A stretch of 64,000 bases of DNA from Phycisphaerae bacterium (GCA_016927755.1 JAFGLZ010000198.1:61021-125020), one strand, 5' to 3'. Positions 18,476 through 28,060 are shown, numbered from the stretch's first letter. Notes: generated from the letters alone by a model not told the origin. Translations and numbers: made by a program.

Positions 18476-19711
18476 CTACGCGTAGCTCGCATCGGCCGGC
18501 GCGCCGTGCTTGCCCTCTCGTTCCTTGCCCACCCGCGCTTCGTAGCCGCTGGCCCGGAACGATGCCAGCGCATCCGCCTCGATCCCCATCTGCTCGCGGA
18601 CGTATCCGATGAGCGGACGCGTGTCGGTGAAGAACGCGCCCCGGACCAATTCCTCCGCCTTCACGAGGTCCTGCTTGGCCCGAGCATCGGCCAGGGCCTT
18701 CTGATCCACCAGCAGCGCCTTGGCGAACAGCTCGTGCGCGATGCTCACCGTCTGGATCATCGCCTCGATCTTTCCCTTGAGGTTGTGCGACTGATCGACC
18801 ATGTACGCGATGTCCAGCGCCTCGCCGCGCTCATGCTCGGCCGTGACGATCTCGAAGAAGATCCGGTACGCCTGGTACGGGTCGATACTCGCCATCGTCA
18901 GGTCGTCGTCGGCGTAGCGCCGGTCGTTGAAGTGGAAGCCGCCGAGCATTTCCTCATCGATCAGCCAAGCGACGATCTGCTCAACGTTCTGGGCCTGATA
19001 GTGGTGGCCCGTGTCGACGAGGACCTTGGCCCGCTCGCCGGCGGCCTCGGCGTAGATGTAGGCCATGCCCCAGTCGGCGATGTCCGTGTGATAGAAGGCC
19101 GGCTCAAAGGGCTTGTACTCGACCAACAGGACTTGGTCGTCGGTCATCTTGTCGTGTGTCGTCCGCAGTCCCTCGGTCATCCACCGCTTGCGCTGGGAGA
19201 TGTTGGACTGCCCCGGGTAGTTGCTGCCGTCACCGAACCACAGCGAGATATACCGGCTCTTGGCCTGCTTGGCGATCTCGACGCAATCGAGGATATGCTT
19301 GAGCGCCCTCTCGCGAACCGCGGCGTCCTCGTTGCACAGGCTGCCGTACTTGTAGCACTGCTCCTGGAAGACGTTCGGGTTGATCGCTCCAATCCCGACG
19401 CCGAGCTTCCCGGCCGTGTCGAGTACGCCCTGGTCGAAACCCTTGGGGAAGTCCCACAGCACGTGCACGGCGACGGTCGGGCAGATCCCGGTGTACTTAT
19501 GGACCTGTGCGGCGTCCTCCAGCTTCTCAGTCAGAGTGCGCGCGGCCGACGGTTGGTGGAACTTGCCGAACCGGGTCCCCGTGTCCCCGTAACCCCAACT
19601 CGGCGTCTCGATGGTTAGCGTCTCGAGGCGCTTCGCCACGGCGTCGGGATCGCCCCCGGCTTTTGAGATACCGTCGAGAAGACGTCTTGCCTGTTCCGAA
19701 TGTTCGCTCAT
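18476..19711 (-). CDS. rhaI: L-rhamnose isomerase, RhaI type
   Basis: The 411-residue TIM-barrel isomerase converts L-rhamnose to L-rhamnulose in the cytoplasm with divalent metal. Diagnostic segments are SWGYGDTGTRFGKF, VAVHVLWDFPK, LLVEYKPFEPAFYHTDIADW (metal-binding Glu/Asp), VLVDTGHHYQAQN and GGFHFNDRRYADDDL (His/Asp ligands). The layout and length match the RhaI type rather than enteric RhaA. AAGGA lies 8 nt before the ATG at 19711; the upstream extension has no ribosome site. It converges with the TMTC-like gene (16 nt apart) and lies in the same direction as the kinase and lut genes. Confidence 0.88.
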   Translation of the reverse strand: MSEHSEQARRLLDGISKAGGDPDAVAKRLETLTIETPSWGYGDTGTRFGKFHQPSAARTLTEKLEDAAQVHKYTGICPTVAVHVLWDFPKGFDQGVLDTAGKLGVGIGAINPNVFQEQCYKYGSLCNEDAAVRERALKHILDCVEIAKQAKSRYISLWFGDGSNYPGQSNISQRKRWMTEGLRTTHDKMTDDQVLLVEYKPFEPAFYHTDIADWGMAYIYAEAAGERAKVLVDTGHHYQAQNVEQIVAWLIDEEMLGGFHFNDRRYADDDLTMASIDPYQAYRIFFEIVTAEHERGEALDIAYMVDQSHNLKGKIEAMIQTVSIAHELFAKALLVDQKALADARAKQDLVKAEELVRGAFFTDTRPLIGYVREQMGIEADALASFRASGYEARVGKEREGKHGAPADASYA

Positions 19712-19937
19712 GGTAAGGTTCCTTCTGTCGATGCCATAGCTCTGGGCCGCCGCCCCCCGCGGCGAGGCGCATGCACATCGCACAATATAGGGCCGGAACC
19801 CGTGGGAGTAAACGACCAGCGAGTATGGAATAGGGGAGACGATCGCGCTACCACGTCGCCTGCAGCGTAGCAACAAACCCGATCAGGAGCACGCGACGCA
19901 GATGCGTCGCGGAAACGAAAGGCAGATGTGCTTGGCT

Positions 19938-19965
19938 TTTGCACGTGCGCCTGTTCGTGTACACT
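19938..19965 (+). promoter_or_regulatory. Promoter candidate for the DUF2723 gene
   Basis: TTTGCA and TACACT, each 4 of 6 to the sigma-70 consensus, are spaced 16 nt apart. The -10 ends 28 nt before the TTG start at 19994. Confidence 0.35.
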
Positions 19966-19993
19966 GCGAAAGGCATTCTGAGGAGGATTCCTG

Positions 19994-21511
19994 TTGCCAC
20001 GGCTCCTGTGGCTGGATTGGCTTGCGGTCTTTCTTGTCGGGTTCGCGTTCTTTGTGGCCACGTGCGCGCCGGACGTCCTGCCCGGCGATTGCGGCATCTA
20101 TCAACTGCGCGCGTCACAGTTCCCCCATATCGCGGCCGAATACCGTTCTCCCGATCTGGTTCACGCCCATACTCTTTATCTGGCGGTCGCCAAGGTATTC
20201 ACCTTCGTGCCCGCGGGGTGCCCCGCCTACCGCGTCAACCTCGCCTCGGCTTGGTTCGGCGCCATGACCCTGGCCAGCGTCTTCGCGTGCGTTCGCTTGA
20301 TGACGGGATCGAGATGGGCGGCGCTGCTCGGCACCCTTTCACTGGGGCTGGGACACACGTTCTGGGCCTACTCGGTCATCGCTGACAGCCGGCCGCTCGT
20401 CACCGCCTGTCTGGCTACGGAACTGCTGCTGATCGTCATCTGGGCGCGATCCGGCAAGGCGCGGTGGCTCATGGCGGCGTGGCTCATCAACGGGTTGAGT
20501 CTCAACAACCACATGCTAGCGGCCCTGGCCACTCCGGCTTATCTGGCCCTTACGTTGCTGCTGTGGCGACGCGGGCGTCTGCGCGGCGTCCACGTCTTGA
20601 GTTGCCTGGGGCTTTGGGTGGTCGGCGCGAGCGTTTACCTGTGGACGATCCTGCGCCTGATGATCGAGGGCGGCGACGTTCTATACGCGATCCGGTCGGC
20701 CACGACGGGCGGGTGGCCCGCGGCTAACCTCCAGATCACCCCATCGCTGCTGGCAAAGACGGGAACGTGCCTGCTACTCCAGTACCCGACGCTCCTGATC
20801 GTGCTGGCGCTGGTGGCAATCCGTGCGAAGCCCTTCTATCGACACGACGCGCTGGTCAAAGGAGTGATTCTCATCGTGGCGGTCATTCACTTCCTGTTCA
20901 GCATGCGCTACCCGGTCCCGGACCAGTACAAGTTCTTCCTGCCGTTCTACACATGCGTGGCAATCCTGATCGGCCTGGGGGCGTGGGAAATCATCCGCCG
21001 GTGGCGGTGGTCGCGCTGGGTGTGTCTCGTGTTGGCGATCATTCCCGTAGGCATCTGCACCGTGCTGCCGTCGATGGCGCGGCGCGTCGCACCGCGTCTG
21101 TTCACAGGCGGACTATCGTATTGCGATCCCTATCTGTTGTATTCCGATCCGTACGAGTTCTACTTCACCCCTTGGCAGCGCGGCAACTACTCGGTCCGAC
21201 GGTACGCGGAGGACGTCTTCCGGTCCGTTCCGAGGGACGGGGTATTGATCGTCGATTACGTGTTGGGGGCGGCCCTGCTCTACACCCACGTTTGCGAACA
21301 TCGACGCCCGGACGTCGAAGTGGTGTTCGCCTTCGAAGCGTTCCCCTGGGATGGGTTGCTCAGGGCGCCGACGGCAGGATCGGCGCCGCAATGGAAACGA
21401 CCGGTGTATTCGCTCGGGACGACCTGGCCGTACGTTCCCAAGGCGTTCGGCCACGGTTTCCGCGTCGTGAAGGAAGGGATCCTCTACCGCGTTGAGCCGG
21501 CCGCGCGGTAG
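19994..21511 (+). CDS. DUF2723-family polytopic GT-C-like membrane protein
   Basis: The 505-residue protein starts at TTG, chosen because a full AGGAGG sits 7 nt upstream. It has about 10 membrane segments. The N-terminal pattern matches DUF2723 (TMEM260-like): PGDCGIYQL in the first loop, HTLYLAVAK, CPAYRVNLASA, LMTGSRWAALLGTLSLG and LINGLSLNNHMLAAL. Related proteins are implicated in O-mannosylation. Here the usual acidic loop residue reads DCG rather than DSGE, and AEVY reads ADSR, so activity is uncertain. The next gene starts 6 nt downstream. Confidence 0.78.
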   Translation: MPRLLWLDWLAVFLVGFAFFVATCAPDVLPGDCGIYQLRASQFPHIAAEYRSPDLVHAHTLYLAVAKVFTFVPAGCPAYRVNLASAWFGAMTLASVFACVRLMTGSRWAALLGTLSLGLGHTFWAYSVIADSRPLVTACLATELLLIVIWARSGKARWLMAAWLINGLSLNNHMLAALATPAYLALTLLLWRRGRLRGVHVLSCLGLWVVGASVYLWTILRLMIEGGDVLYAIRSATTGGWPAANLQITPSLLAKTGTCLLLQYPTLLIVLALVAIRAKPFYRHDALVKGVILIVAVIHFLFSMRYPVPDQYKFFLPFYTCVAILIGLGAWEIIRRWRWSRWVCLVLAIIPVGICTVLPSMARRVAPRLFTGGLSYCDPYLLYSDPYEFYFTPWQRGNYSVRRYAEDVFRSVPRDGVLIVDYVLGAALLYTHVCEHRRPDVEVVFAFEAFPWDGLLRAPTAGSAPQWKRPVYSLGTTWPYVPKAFGHGFRVVKEGILYRVEPAAR

Positions 21512-21517
21512 CGTGCG

Positions 21518-23149
21518 GTGCCGAACCGCCGCACCGAGACGAGGCCAGAAAGCGTGAAGAAGTCACGAACACCCCGCGGTCCGCATCCCCTCGACGTCGT
21601 GCTGGTCGGGGCCTCGCTCGTGATGGGCTTATTCATCATTGGGCACGTCGTTCAAAGCGTGGCATGGCACATCGCGTTCCCCTACGAGGGTCATGGGTGG
21701 GTGGAGGGTCACTTTCTTCACAACGCGCTGACACTCTCGCGCGGTGAGAACATCTACACGGATCCCAGCAGACACCCCGTGACCGGCCTGCCTTATGGCT
21801 TCCTCTACACGGCAGTCCTGGCGCCGCTGGTTCGGCTGTTCGGCCCGCGGCTTTGGATCGGTCGGGCGGTCTCCACGGTCGCCAGCATGCTGTGCCTGGT
21901 TTGGGTGTGCCTGACGGCGTCGCGTCAAGCGGGCGGCGGCAAGACGGGGCACATCGCGGCAGCGTGTGGCTTCATCTTTGCATGCATCGGGTACTTCCTT
22001 TCGGGCAAGTCATGGGACGCCACACAGGCGGATGCCCTTTATGTTGTGTTGGGGCTCGGTTCGTTGTCGTGCGTGGACCGCATGCTCGATGGTCGGCGAA
22101 CACTCCCGTTTGCGTTGGCAGTCCTGCTCGGTTGCGCGAGTTGCTGCGCCAAGCAAACCGGCGGCGGGTTCATCGCCGCCGTTACGCTCTCGTTGTTCTT
22201 TCGAAATCGACGTCTTGGCCTCCTGTACGCAGCGTCTTGTGCCGTGTTACTTGCCGTCATCGTGGCTGTTGGGCAACTCCTTACGGGGGGGCAGCTCCTG
22301 GGCTACATGATCATGGTCCTCGGAGATCCCTACTTCCCAGCGAAGCTCGTCCTGGTAGCAAAGCTCTTCGGCCTCTGCGCGCCGCTCTTGCTCATTGCCG
22401 CTGGTTGGCAGATCGGCAAGGATGTCCGGCGCTCGCGCTGGAGTGATCCGGTGGCGTGGGCGCTGATCTGGGTCGGAGGTGGCAGTCTTGCCGCCTACAT
22501 CAAGTATGCCGGATACCTGAACAACCTGATGCCGTTGTGCATCCTACTGGCCGTCCCGGCGGGGGTCCGAGCGGCACGCATGCTCTCCGGGCCCAGGACG
22601 CGCGCCGTCGCGTTGTTGGGCCTTGCGGCCCAACTGGGGTTGGTTTGCTTCGCGCTGATACCAGAGGCCCGCCGATTCGACGAGACGTCGGCCGCGATCC
22701 TGAGAGTCGCCGGACCCCTGATTGAGCAGGAAGTCCGAAGCGCCGTCGAGCCCGTCTGGATGACGGATCGGTTCTTCTACGCGATTCGCGAGGGCCTTCC
22801 GATCCACGACAGCCTTGCCATCTTGAGCCTCTGCGGCAGCGAGGACTTCACTCCGGGTCGGCATGCCGTCGAAATGGGCCTGTTGATCCAGGCTCGGATA
22901 AGAAGCGAGCTCGACCGCGCGGAGTTCGGGACGATCCTGATTCCGAGCCATGAGATGAGGTATCTCTCGCCTGATCTCCGCCAGCTTCTGCATGACCGGT
23001 ACCACGTCACTCGCGTGATCTGCGAGAATGCACACGTGACGAACTACACACCCATGCTCGTTCTCAGGCGCCGTGGCGACCTCGCTGCCACATCTGTCCC
23101 CGAGCCCCTCCAAAGCGGATTCCAGGAGCCGGCCCCGAACCCACGTTGA
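21518..23149 (+). CDS. GT-C-like polytopic membrane protein
   Basis: The 543-residue protein has about 10 hydrophobic segments. The first outer loop carries FPYEGHGWVEG and a long ALTLSRGENIYTDPS region, as in ArnT/PMT-like lipid-linked sugar transferases, followed by a soluble C-terminal tail of about 140 residues. It follows the DUF2723 gene after 6 nt, so the two are probably one transcript. The start is a GTG at 21518. A second GTG at 21554 with GAGG upstream is an alternative. Donor and acceptor are unknown. Confidence 0.68.
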   Translation: MPNRRTETRPESVKKSRTPRGPHPLDVVLVGASLVMGLFIIGHVVQSVAWHIAFPYEGHGWVEGHFLHNALTLSRGENIYTDPSRHPVTGLPYGFLYTAVLAPLVRLFGPRLWIGRAVSTVASMLCLVWVCLTASRQAGGGKTGHIAAACGFIFACIGYFLSGKSWDATQADALYVVLGLGSLSCVDRMLDGRRTLPFALAVLLGCASCCAKQTGGGFIAAVTLSLFFRNRRLGLLYAASCAVLLAVIVAVGQLLTGGQLLGYMIMVLGDPYFPAKLVLVAKLFGLCAPLLLIAAGWQIGKDVRRSRWSDPVAWALIWVGGGSLAAYIKYAGYLNNLMPLCILLAVPAGVRAARMLSGPRTRAVALLGLAAQLGLVCFALIPEARRFDETSAAILRVAGPLIEQEVRSAVEPVWMTDRFFYAIREGLPIHDSLAILSLCGSEDFTPGRHAVEMGLLIQARIRSELDRAEFGTILIPSHEMRYLSPDLRQLLHDRYHVTRVICENAHVTNYTPMLVLRRRGDLAATSVPEPLQSGFQEPAPNPR

Positions 23150-23251
23150 CGGGCACGATGATGCGTTCGGACGTCCGCCAGCCGTCATCCAACACGACTC
23201 AGGGCGTCTATTACGTTAAGATGGTGGAAGAGAAACGGCAGTCGAATCGCA

Positions 23252-23716
23252 ATGGAGCGTGACGTGCATCGGACATGGGACATTGCTCGCGTCGTACTGG
23301 TCGGGGTGTTGTGCGTGGCAGGCGTGCTGCTCTGCCGGCGCCCGCCCGAGACGGACGTGCCCGAAGTGTACGACGCCTTCTGCCAGGGCGTCATGGCAAG
23401 CGATCCCAACCAGAGGATCCATTGGCTCGGCGCGGCGGCGAGGATCGATCCGGGATTCGCCCCAGTCTACAAAGAACGGGCCGCGGGATACGTGGAGAAG
23501 GGCTTGTACGATCTAGCCATTGAGGACTACACGCGGGCCATCAATCTCAGGGCCGACTATGCCGAGGCGTATCTCTCGAGAGCCACGGCGTGGTACCGGA
23601 AGCACTCATACGATCGAGCGTGGTCGGACGTGGCGATGTGGCGGAAGCTGGGGGGCCGCAAGGTCGAGCCGCCGTTCATCGCCCACCTGCGCAAGGCATC
23701 GGGGCGGACGGAGTAG
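23252..23716 (+). CDS. Membrane-anchored TPR protein
   Basis: The 154-residue protein has one N-terminal anchor (VVLVGVLCVAGVLLC) and two to three TPR-like units (PVYKERAAGYVEKGLYDLAIEDYTRAI, EAYLSRATAWYRKHSYDRAWSDV). It lies 102 nt after the GT-C gene and converges with another. It may be an accessory to the glycosylation cluster. The ribosome site is weak, so the exact start is uncertain. Confidence 0.7.
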   Translation: MERDVHRTWDIARVVLVGVLCVAGVLLCRRPPETDVPEVYDAFCQGVMASDPNQRIHWLGAAARIDPGFAPVYKERAAGYVEKGLYDLAIEDYTRAINLRADYAEAYLSRATAWYRKHSYDRAWSDVAMWRKLGGRKVEPPFIAHLRKASGRTE

Positions 23717-23833
23717 AAGCACGTCCTGGGCGATGCCGACGGAGCGCCGGTTGGCGGGCGCTTCCGCGCGACACGGCGCCGAGGATTGCACGCAAAAGAC
23801 GAGTGCCGCGACCGTACGATTCGGCGATCGGAT

Positions 23834-25150
23834 TCAGGCCGTGGCCCGCGACGCGCCGATCCGGCCGCTGATCTTGCCGACGAGCCACCGCACCCCGACT
23901 CCGACCGCGGTTGCCTCCACCACCGCCGTGGCAATCAGGCCCGGCAGGTAGTAGCGATCATTGTCGATACCGAGCAGGAGCATCAGCGACCCGATGAGGA
24001 CCGCCGACCAGATCAACATGACGACCGGGTCGGCGTAGTGCCCGAGGTCTTCCGTCACGCGTGCCCTGCGCTCGGCGGCGATCAACCACAACAGTCCGGC
24101 TAGAAACACCCAGCCGTCCAGCCACGGGATTCGCGCGGTCCGACTGATTCCCCTGGCCGCGAAGGTGCCCATGTCGTGGCCGAAACGGGTACAGACGAGC
24201 CCCACCCGGTGGCAAGCTCCGCCAACCGCGTATTCGCGGAGGGCAAGCTGCTGCTTGGCGATGACCCCGCGTCGCCACGACACCATCTTGCCCAGCACGC
24301 CGAGCGGATTGCCCCAGGTGGTGGGGGACTGGGCGATGAACACGCAGTATCCGATAGCCATGGCCACGACGACGGACACGACGGGGAAACGCCAGCCCGT
24401 GCCGCGACCGCGAGCTTGTTTGGCGCGGTGGAGCCGCCAGGCCCACACCAGCCCGACCGCGCCAATGCATAGGAAGATCATGAGCCCCGTGAGCTTGGTC
24501 ATCAGGCCCAGGCCGGCCACCACGCCCATCAGGATGGACCACCTCCGCGCGGACCGGAGGCGGCCCTGATCCATCGCCGCCGCGAACATCGCGCAGACCA
24601 GCCACCCCAGCAAGATCCACAGCGCCAGCGCGCCTTCCGACATCGCACGCTGGACGTGCCGAATGTAGTGTGGGTTGAGCCCGAGCAAGAGGCTGACCGC
24701 AAGCGCCCCGCTCATGCCGGCCACGCGCCAGACGACGGCCATTGCGGCGCAGAGGCCCAGTATCCCACAAGCCACGCTCACCAGGCGGCACCGACGGAGC
24801 AGCACATCATCGGGGACACACCCCTCGCGAAGATTGGTCTCAAAGTCCTTCGAGAAGTCGTACATTCCGTTGATGGTTGAACCGTCATATCCGCTCAGAC
24901 GGACCACCACGCCGAACATGTACGGCACCAATAGCGGTTGGTCTATGGCTTCCAGTTTCCAGAATGCTTCGTCGAACCGCCCGTCGACCAGGAGGAACCA
25001 TCCCGCCGACTTGCCGATCCAGTGGCTCTCGTCAGCGAAGAACGGCGTGCGGTGGAGCGTCGCGACGTAGTAGGTCGACAGACCGATCGCGACCGCGAGA
25101 CAGGTCCCAAGCGATACATACCCCTTCAGGCCCGTTCGCCTCGGTTGCAT
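23834..25150 (-). CDS. ArnT/PMT-like glycosyltransferase family protein
   Basis: The 438-residue polytopic protein has FFADESHWIGKS in the first loop; the DE pair matches the conserved acidic motif of GT-C enzymes of the PMT/ArnT type. About 9-10 membrane segments follow. SEGALALWILLGWLV corresponds to the second periplasmic region. It should transfer a sugar from a polyprenyl carrier to a periplasmic acceptor (family inference). AGGA lies 7 nt before the ATG. Confidence 0.75.
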   Translation of the reverse strand: MQPRRTGLKGYVSLGTCLAVAIGLSTYYVATLHRTPFFADESHWIGKSAGWFLLVDGRFDEAFWKLEAIDQPLLVPYMFGVVVRLSGYDGSTINGMYDFSKDFETNLREGCVPDDVLLRRCRLVSVACGILGLCAAMAVVWRVAGMSGALAVSLLLGLNPHYIRHVQRAMSEGALALWILLGWLVCAMFAAAMDQGRLRSARRWSILMGVVAGLGLMTKLTGLMIFLCIGAVGLVWAWRLHRAKQARGRGTGWRFPVVSVVVAMAIGYCVFIAQSPTTWGNPLGVLGKMVSWRRGVIAKQQLALREYAVGGACHRVGLVCTRFGHDMGTFAARGISRTARIPWLDGWVFLAGLLWLIAAERRARVTEDLGHYADPVVMLIWSAVLIGSLMLLLGIDNDRYYLPGLIATAVVEATAVGVGVRWLVGKISGRIGASRATA

Positions 25151-25183
25151 GGCCGATTCCTGTCCTCGGTCTGTCCTCGCGCC

Positions 25184-26473
25184 CTACACGCTCGGAAGCT
25201 CATACGGCTTTCGGTACTCGCGCGTAAGGTACGTGTTCGCCTCGGCATCCCCGACGAAGGTCTCCGTCTTGCCGTCGAACACGAGCCGACGTTTCAGACG
25301 GGTAGCGATGTTACCCAAGTGACACATCACCGCCGTCCTGTGGCCGTCCTCGATGTCCGCGTTCGGACGCTTGCGACTCTTGACGCAGTCGATGAAATTC
25401 TGCACATGGTCCTTTAGATCCGTTCGGCCCTTGTGCTGAGCCCGATCGGCCTTCTTGTCGTCCGGGCGCACCTCCCACCCGCCGCGATCAACCATCATCG
25501 CCGCATCGCTGCCATACACGTTGGCGCCGCTCACCCCGTCCCCGCCTTGCTGCGTCCACAATCGCTGCTCCCACACCACGGTCAGCTTCGGATAGTCGTA
25601 CAGCACGATCTGCGTGTCCGGCACCTCGCGGTCGTCGAACACGAACGTGCCGCCCGAAGCCGACACCGCCGTCGGATAGTCCAATTCGAGGTACCACATC
25701 AGGATGTCCAAATGATGCGCCGCCCAGTTGCCCATCTCACCCGTGCCGTAGTCCCACCACCAATGCCAATTGTAGTGAAACCGGTTCGGGTTGAAGGGCC
25801 GCTTGGGCGCCGGACCAAGCCAGAGGTCGTAGTCGACTCCCTTGGGCGCCTCGCAGTCCGGCTTGACGCCGATCGCGGTACGCTCGTGGATCACCCCTGC
25901 CTTGGCCATCGCGATCTTTCCGAGCTTGCCGCTCCGGGCGTACTCGCATGCCTGTTGATAGTGCTCTGCGCTCCGCTGGTGACTGCCCACCTGGACCACG
26001 CGGTTATGCTTACGGGCGGCCTCGACCATCTCACGGCCTTCCTTGACGTTGTGCGACGCAGGCTTCTCCACGTACACGTCCTTACCCGCCTGACACGCCA
26101 GGATCGTCGAGATCGCGTGCCAGTGGTCGGGCGTGGCGATCACGACCGCATCGACGTCCTTGGCGTCGAGCATGGCCCGGAAGTCGCGAACCGCCTTCGG
26201 CGCCTTGCCCTGTCGCTTGGCGACCTCCTGCGCGTTGCCCCGAGCGACGCTGTCGTCCGGATCGGCCACCCAGGCCACTTGCGCCTGCTTGGTGTCGAGG
26301 AAGCGGTGCATGTCGTTCCGGCCCTGGTTCCGCAGCCCTATCACGCCGATGGTCAACTTCTCGTTGGCCGAAACGCCCTCGGCCCGCACGCGTCGCGTCG
26401 AACCCATCGCTCCAGCCCCAGCCAGCGCGCTCGCTGTTGCTCGAATAAACGTCCTCCGCGTCGTCTTGCTCAT
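25184..26473 (-). CDS. Tat-exported Gfo/Idh/MocA-family oxidoreductase
   Basis: The 429-residue protein begins TTRRTFIRATASALAGAGA, a twin-arginine signal. The Rossmann fold follows (TIGVIGLRNQGRND), then ATPDHWHAI and the family motif VEKPASHN. The C-terminal domain includes HYNWHWWWDYGTGEMGNWAAHHLD, typical of planctomycete Tat-exported members. It would use tightly bound NAD(P) on a sugar or inositol-like substrate outside the cytoplasm; the substrate is not predictable. The stop is 33 nt upstream of the ArnT-like gene start, in the same direction. AGGAG lies 10 nt before the ATG. Confidence 0.85.
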   Translation of the reverse strand: MSKTTRRTFIRATASALAGAGAMGSTRRVRAEGVSANEKLTIGVIGLRNQGRNDMHRFLDTKQAQVAWVADPDDSVARGNAQEVAKRQGKAPKAVRDFRAMLDAKDVDAVVIATPDHWHAISTILACQAGKDVYVEKPASHNVKEGREMVEAARKHNRVVQVGSHQRSAEHYQQACEYARSGKLGKIAMAKAGVIHERTAIGVKPDCEAPKGVDYDLWLGPAPKRPFNPNRFHYNWHWWWDYGTGEMGNWAAHHLDILMWYLELDYPTAVSASGGTFVFDDREVPDTQIVLYDYPKLTVVWEQRLWTQQGGDGVSGANVYGSDAAMMVDRGGWEVRPDDKKADRAQHKGRTDLKDHVQNFIDCVKSRKRPNADIEDGHRTAVMCHLGNIATRLKRRLVFDGKTETFVGDAEANTYLTREYRKPYELPSV

Positions 26474-26610
26474 GTCAGAAGGACTCCTACTGAGATGATC
26501 CCTGGGCGTCAGGAGGCATATCCTATCCGTCTTCCCAGCCCTTGTCTGCCTTCGCGCGCACCGTCTTCGCCAATGATGTGCGCTGCGTCGCTGAACCAGG
26601 CGAAAGGAAG

Positions 26611-26838
26611 CTAACGGGAGCGGTAGGTGATCCGACCACGAGACAAATCGTACGGACTCAACTCGACGGTGACGGAATCGCCGGGAAGGATGCGGATGAA
26701 GTTCTTTCGCATCTTGCCCGAAACCACGCAGAGGGCCTCGTGCGTCTGCCCTCCCATCTCAATGGCTACCTTAAACATGGCGTTCGGTAGCGCCACGACG
26801 ACTCGTCCTTCAGCCTGAACGGCCTGTGAATCTGCCAT
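26611..26838 (-). CDS. infA: Translation initiation factor IF-1
   Basis: The 75-residue S1/OB-fold protein helps IF-2 and IF-3 assemble the 30S initiation complex. Diagnostic stretches are GRVVVALPNAMFKV, SGKMRKNFIRILPGD and VTVELSPYDLSRGRITYR. The length is close to the usual 72. The ATG at 26838 follows GGAG by 3 nt. It stands alone here and not in a ribosomal-protein operon. Confidence 0.93.
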   Translation of the reverse strand: MADSQAVQAEGRVVVALPNAMFKVAIEMGGQTHEALCVVSGKMRKNFIRILPGDSVTVELSPYDLSRGRITYRSR

Positions 26839-26916
26839 AGTCTCCACGACCCGTGCAGGGGGTCGACCTCAGGAAGCCTTGCGACCTCTCCTCCCAAACC
26901 ATCTCTTGTAACACGA

Positions 26917-26947
26917 CCCGCGGATGGAGGCAAGCCCCATCCGCGGG
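26917..26947. terminator. Strong hairpin between Gfo/Idh gene and infA
   Basis: CCCGCGGATGG and CCATCCGCGGG form an 11-bp perfect stem around a 9-nt loop, 27 nt past the stop of the 26974 gene. No U-tract follows on the minus strand, while the plus strand is T-rich after it. It probably stops transcription before infA. Confidence 0.6.
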
Positions 26948-26973
26948 TAGATTCTCTGATCTTCTTTAGCGGC

Positions 26974-28035
26974 TTAGGACTTCAACGGCAGCTCCACCGC
27001 CTGCCCCGTCTTCGAGCTCCGGTATATCGCCACGATGATCTCCACGCTCTTGCGGGACTCCGGGCCGCTGACCAGCGGCTCGCGACCCTCGTCGATCGCC
27101 TGCAGGAAGTCCGCGAAGTTCGGCAGATGCCGCTCACCCGTCACGCCCGTCGCCGGGTCGTCCGCCCCGATCCCCACCGCGGGAAACGCCAGGTATTCCT
27201 TGCGAACCTTCTCGTCCTCGGGCGTCTCCTCGGCGAACCGCCAGAAGAAGAAATTCGTATCGGCCATGGCGACCGTCCCCTTGTCGCCGGCCACCTCGAT
27301 GATCCGGAAGTGCCCCGGGTACATGCTCGACGCGCACGCCATCGTACCCAACGCGCCGTTCTTGAACTTCACCACCGCCGCTCCCGTGTCCTCCACCTCT
27401 ACGTTCTTGTGCGCCAGCATGTCCACCTTGGCGTTGACCCACTCCACCGGGCCCATCAGCCACTGAAGCATGTCGACCGTGTGAATGCCCTGGTTCATGT
27501 AGGCCCCGCCGCCGTCGTACTTCCAGGTGCCCTTCCAGCCGCCCTCGTCGTAGTACTTCTGACTCCGCCACCATGGGCCGTACGCCAGTCCGAAGGTCAT
27601 CTTGCCGAACCGGCCCTGATCGGCGGCCTTCTTGAAGAGCTGCGCCGTCGGATAGAAACGACCGTTGAAGATCCCGCCGACGGTCGTGCCCGCCTTGTCG
27701 TGGGCCTCCAGGATCGCGTCGCACCGCTCCAGCGTGATGTCCAGCGGCTTCTCCACCAGGGCATGCTTGCCCGCCTTGGCCGCGGCTACCGCCGCCTCCA
27801 TGTGCATTCCCGACGGCGTGGCGATGCTGATCACGTCGACGTCTTCGCGCTTTAGCATCTCGTCCAGGTCGGTGTACGCGTCGCAATGGTGCTTCTCGCC
27901 GAAGCGCTTGGCCGAGGCCTCCACCGCGTCGCAGCACGCCACCAGCTTCGCGTTCGGCATGCCGGCGATCGCGTCGCCGTGAACGCCGCCGATGAATCCC
28001 GTGCCGACCACGCCAAATCCGTATGTCTTCGCCAT
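26974..28035 (-). CDS. Cytoplasmic Gfo/Idh/MocA-family oxidoreductase
   Basis: The 353-residue protein starts with a Rossmann motif (GFGVVGTGFIGGVHG), then ATPSGMHMEAAV and VEKPLDITLERCD. The C-terminal alpha/beta domain has GGGAYMNQGIHTVDMLQWLMG with the catalytic-type His. There is no export signal, unlike the paralog at 25184. It is a probable NAD(P)-dependent sugar/cyclitol dehydrogenase. It could serve inositol catabolism (IolG-like), but it is 30 kb from the iol operon and not clearly IolG. Confidence 0.85.
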   Translation of the reverse strand: MAKTYGFGVVGTGFIGGVHGDAIAGMPNAKLVACCDAVEASAKRFGEKHHCDAYTDLDEMLKREDVDVISIATPSGMHMEAAVAAAKAGKHALVEKPLDITLERCDAILEAHDKAGTTVGGIFNGRFYPTAQLFKKAADQGRFGKMTFGLAYGPWWRSQKYYDEGGWKGTWKYDGGGAYMNQGIHTVDMLQWLMGPVEWVNAKVDMLAHKNVEVEDTGAAVVKFKNGALGTMACASSMYPGHFRIIEVAGDKGTVAMADTNFFFWRFAEETPEDEKVRKEYLAFPAVGIGADDPATGVTGERHLPNFADFLQAIDEGREPLVSGPESRKSVEIIVAIYRSSKTGQAVELPLKS

Positions 28036-28060
28036 GACTCCGTCCTTCTCCTGCTGCGTC

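Noticed and set aside
17188..18573. A 461-codon minus-strand frame opposite the TPR half of the TMTC-like gene.
   Set aside because: Antisense to TPR coding sequence with no domain of its own.
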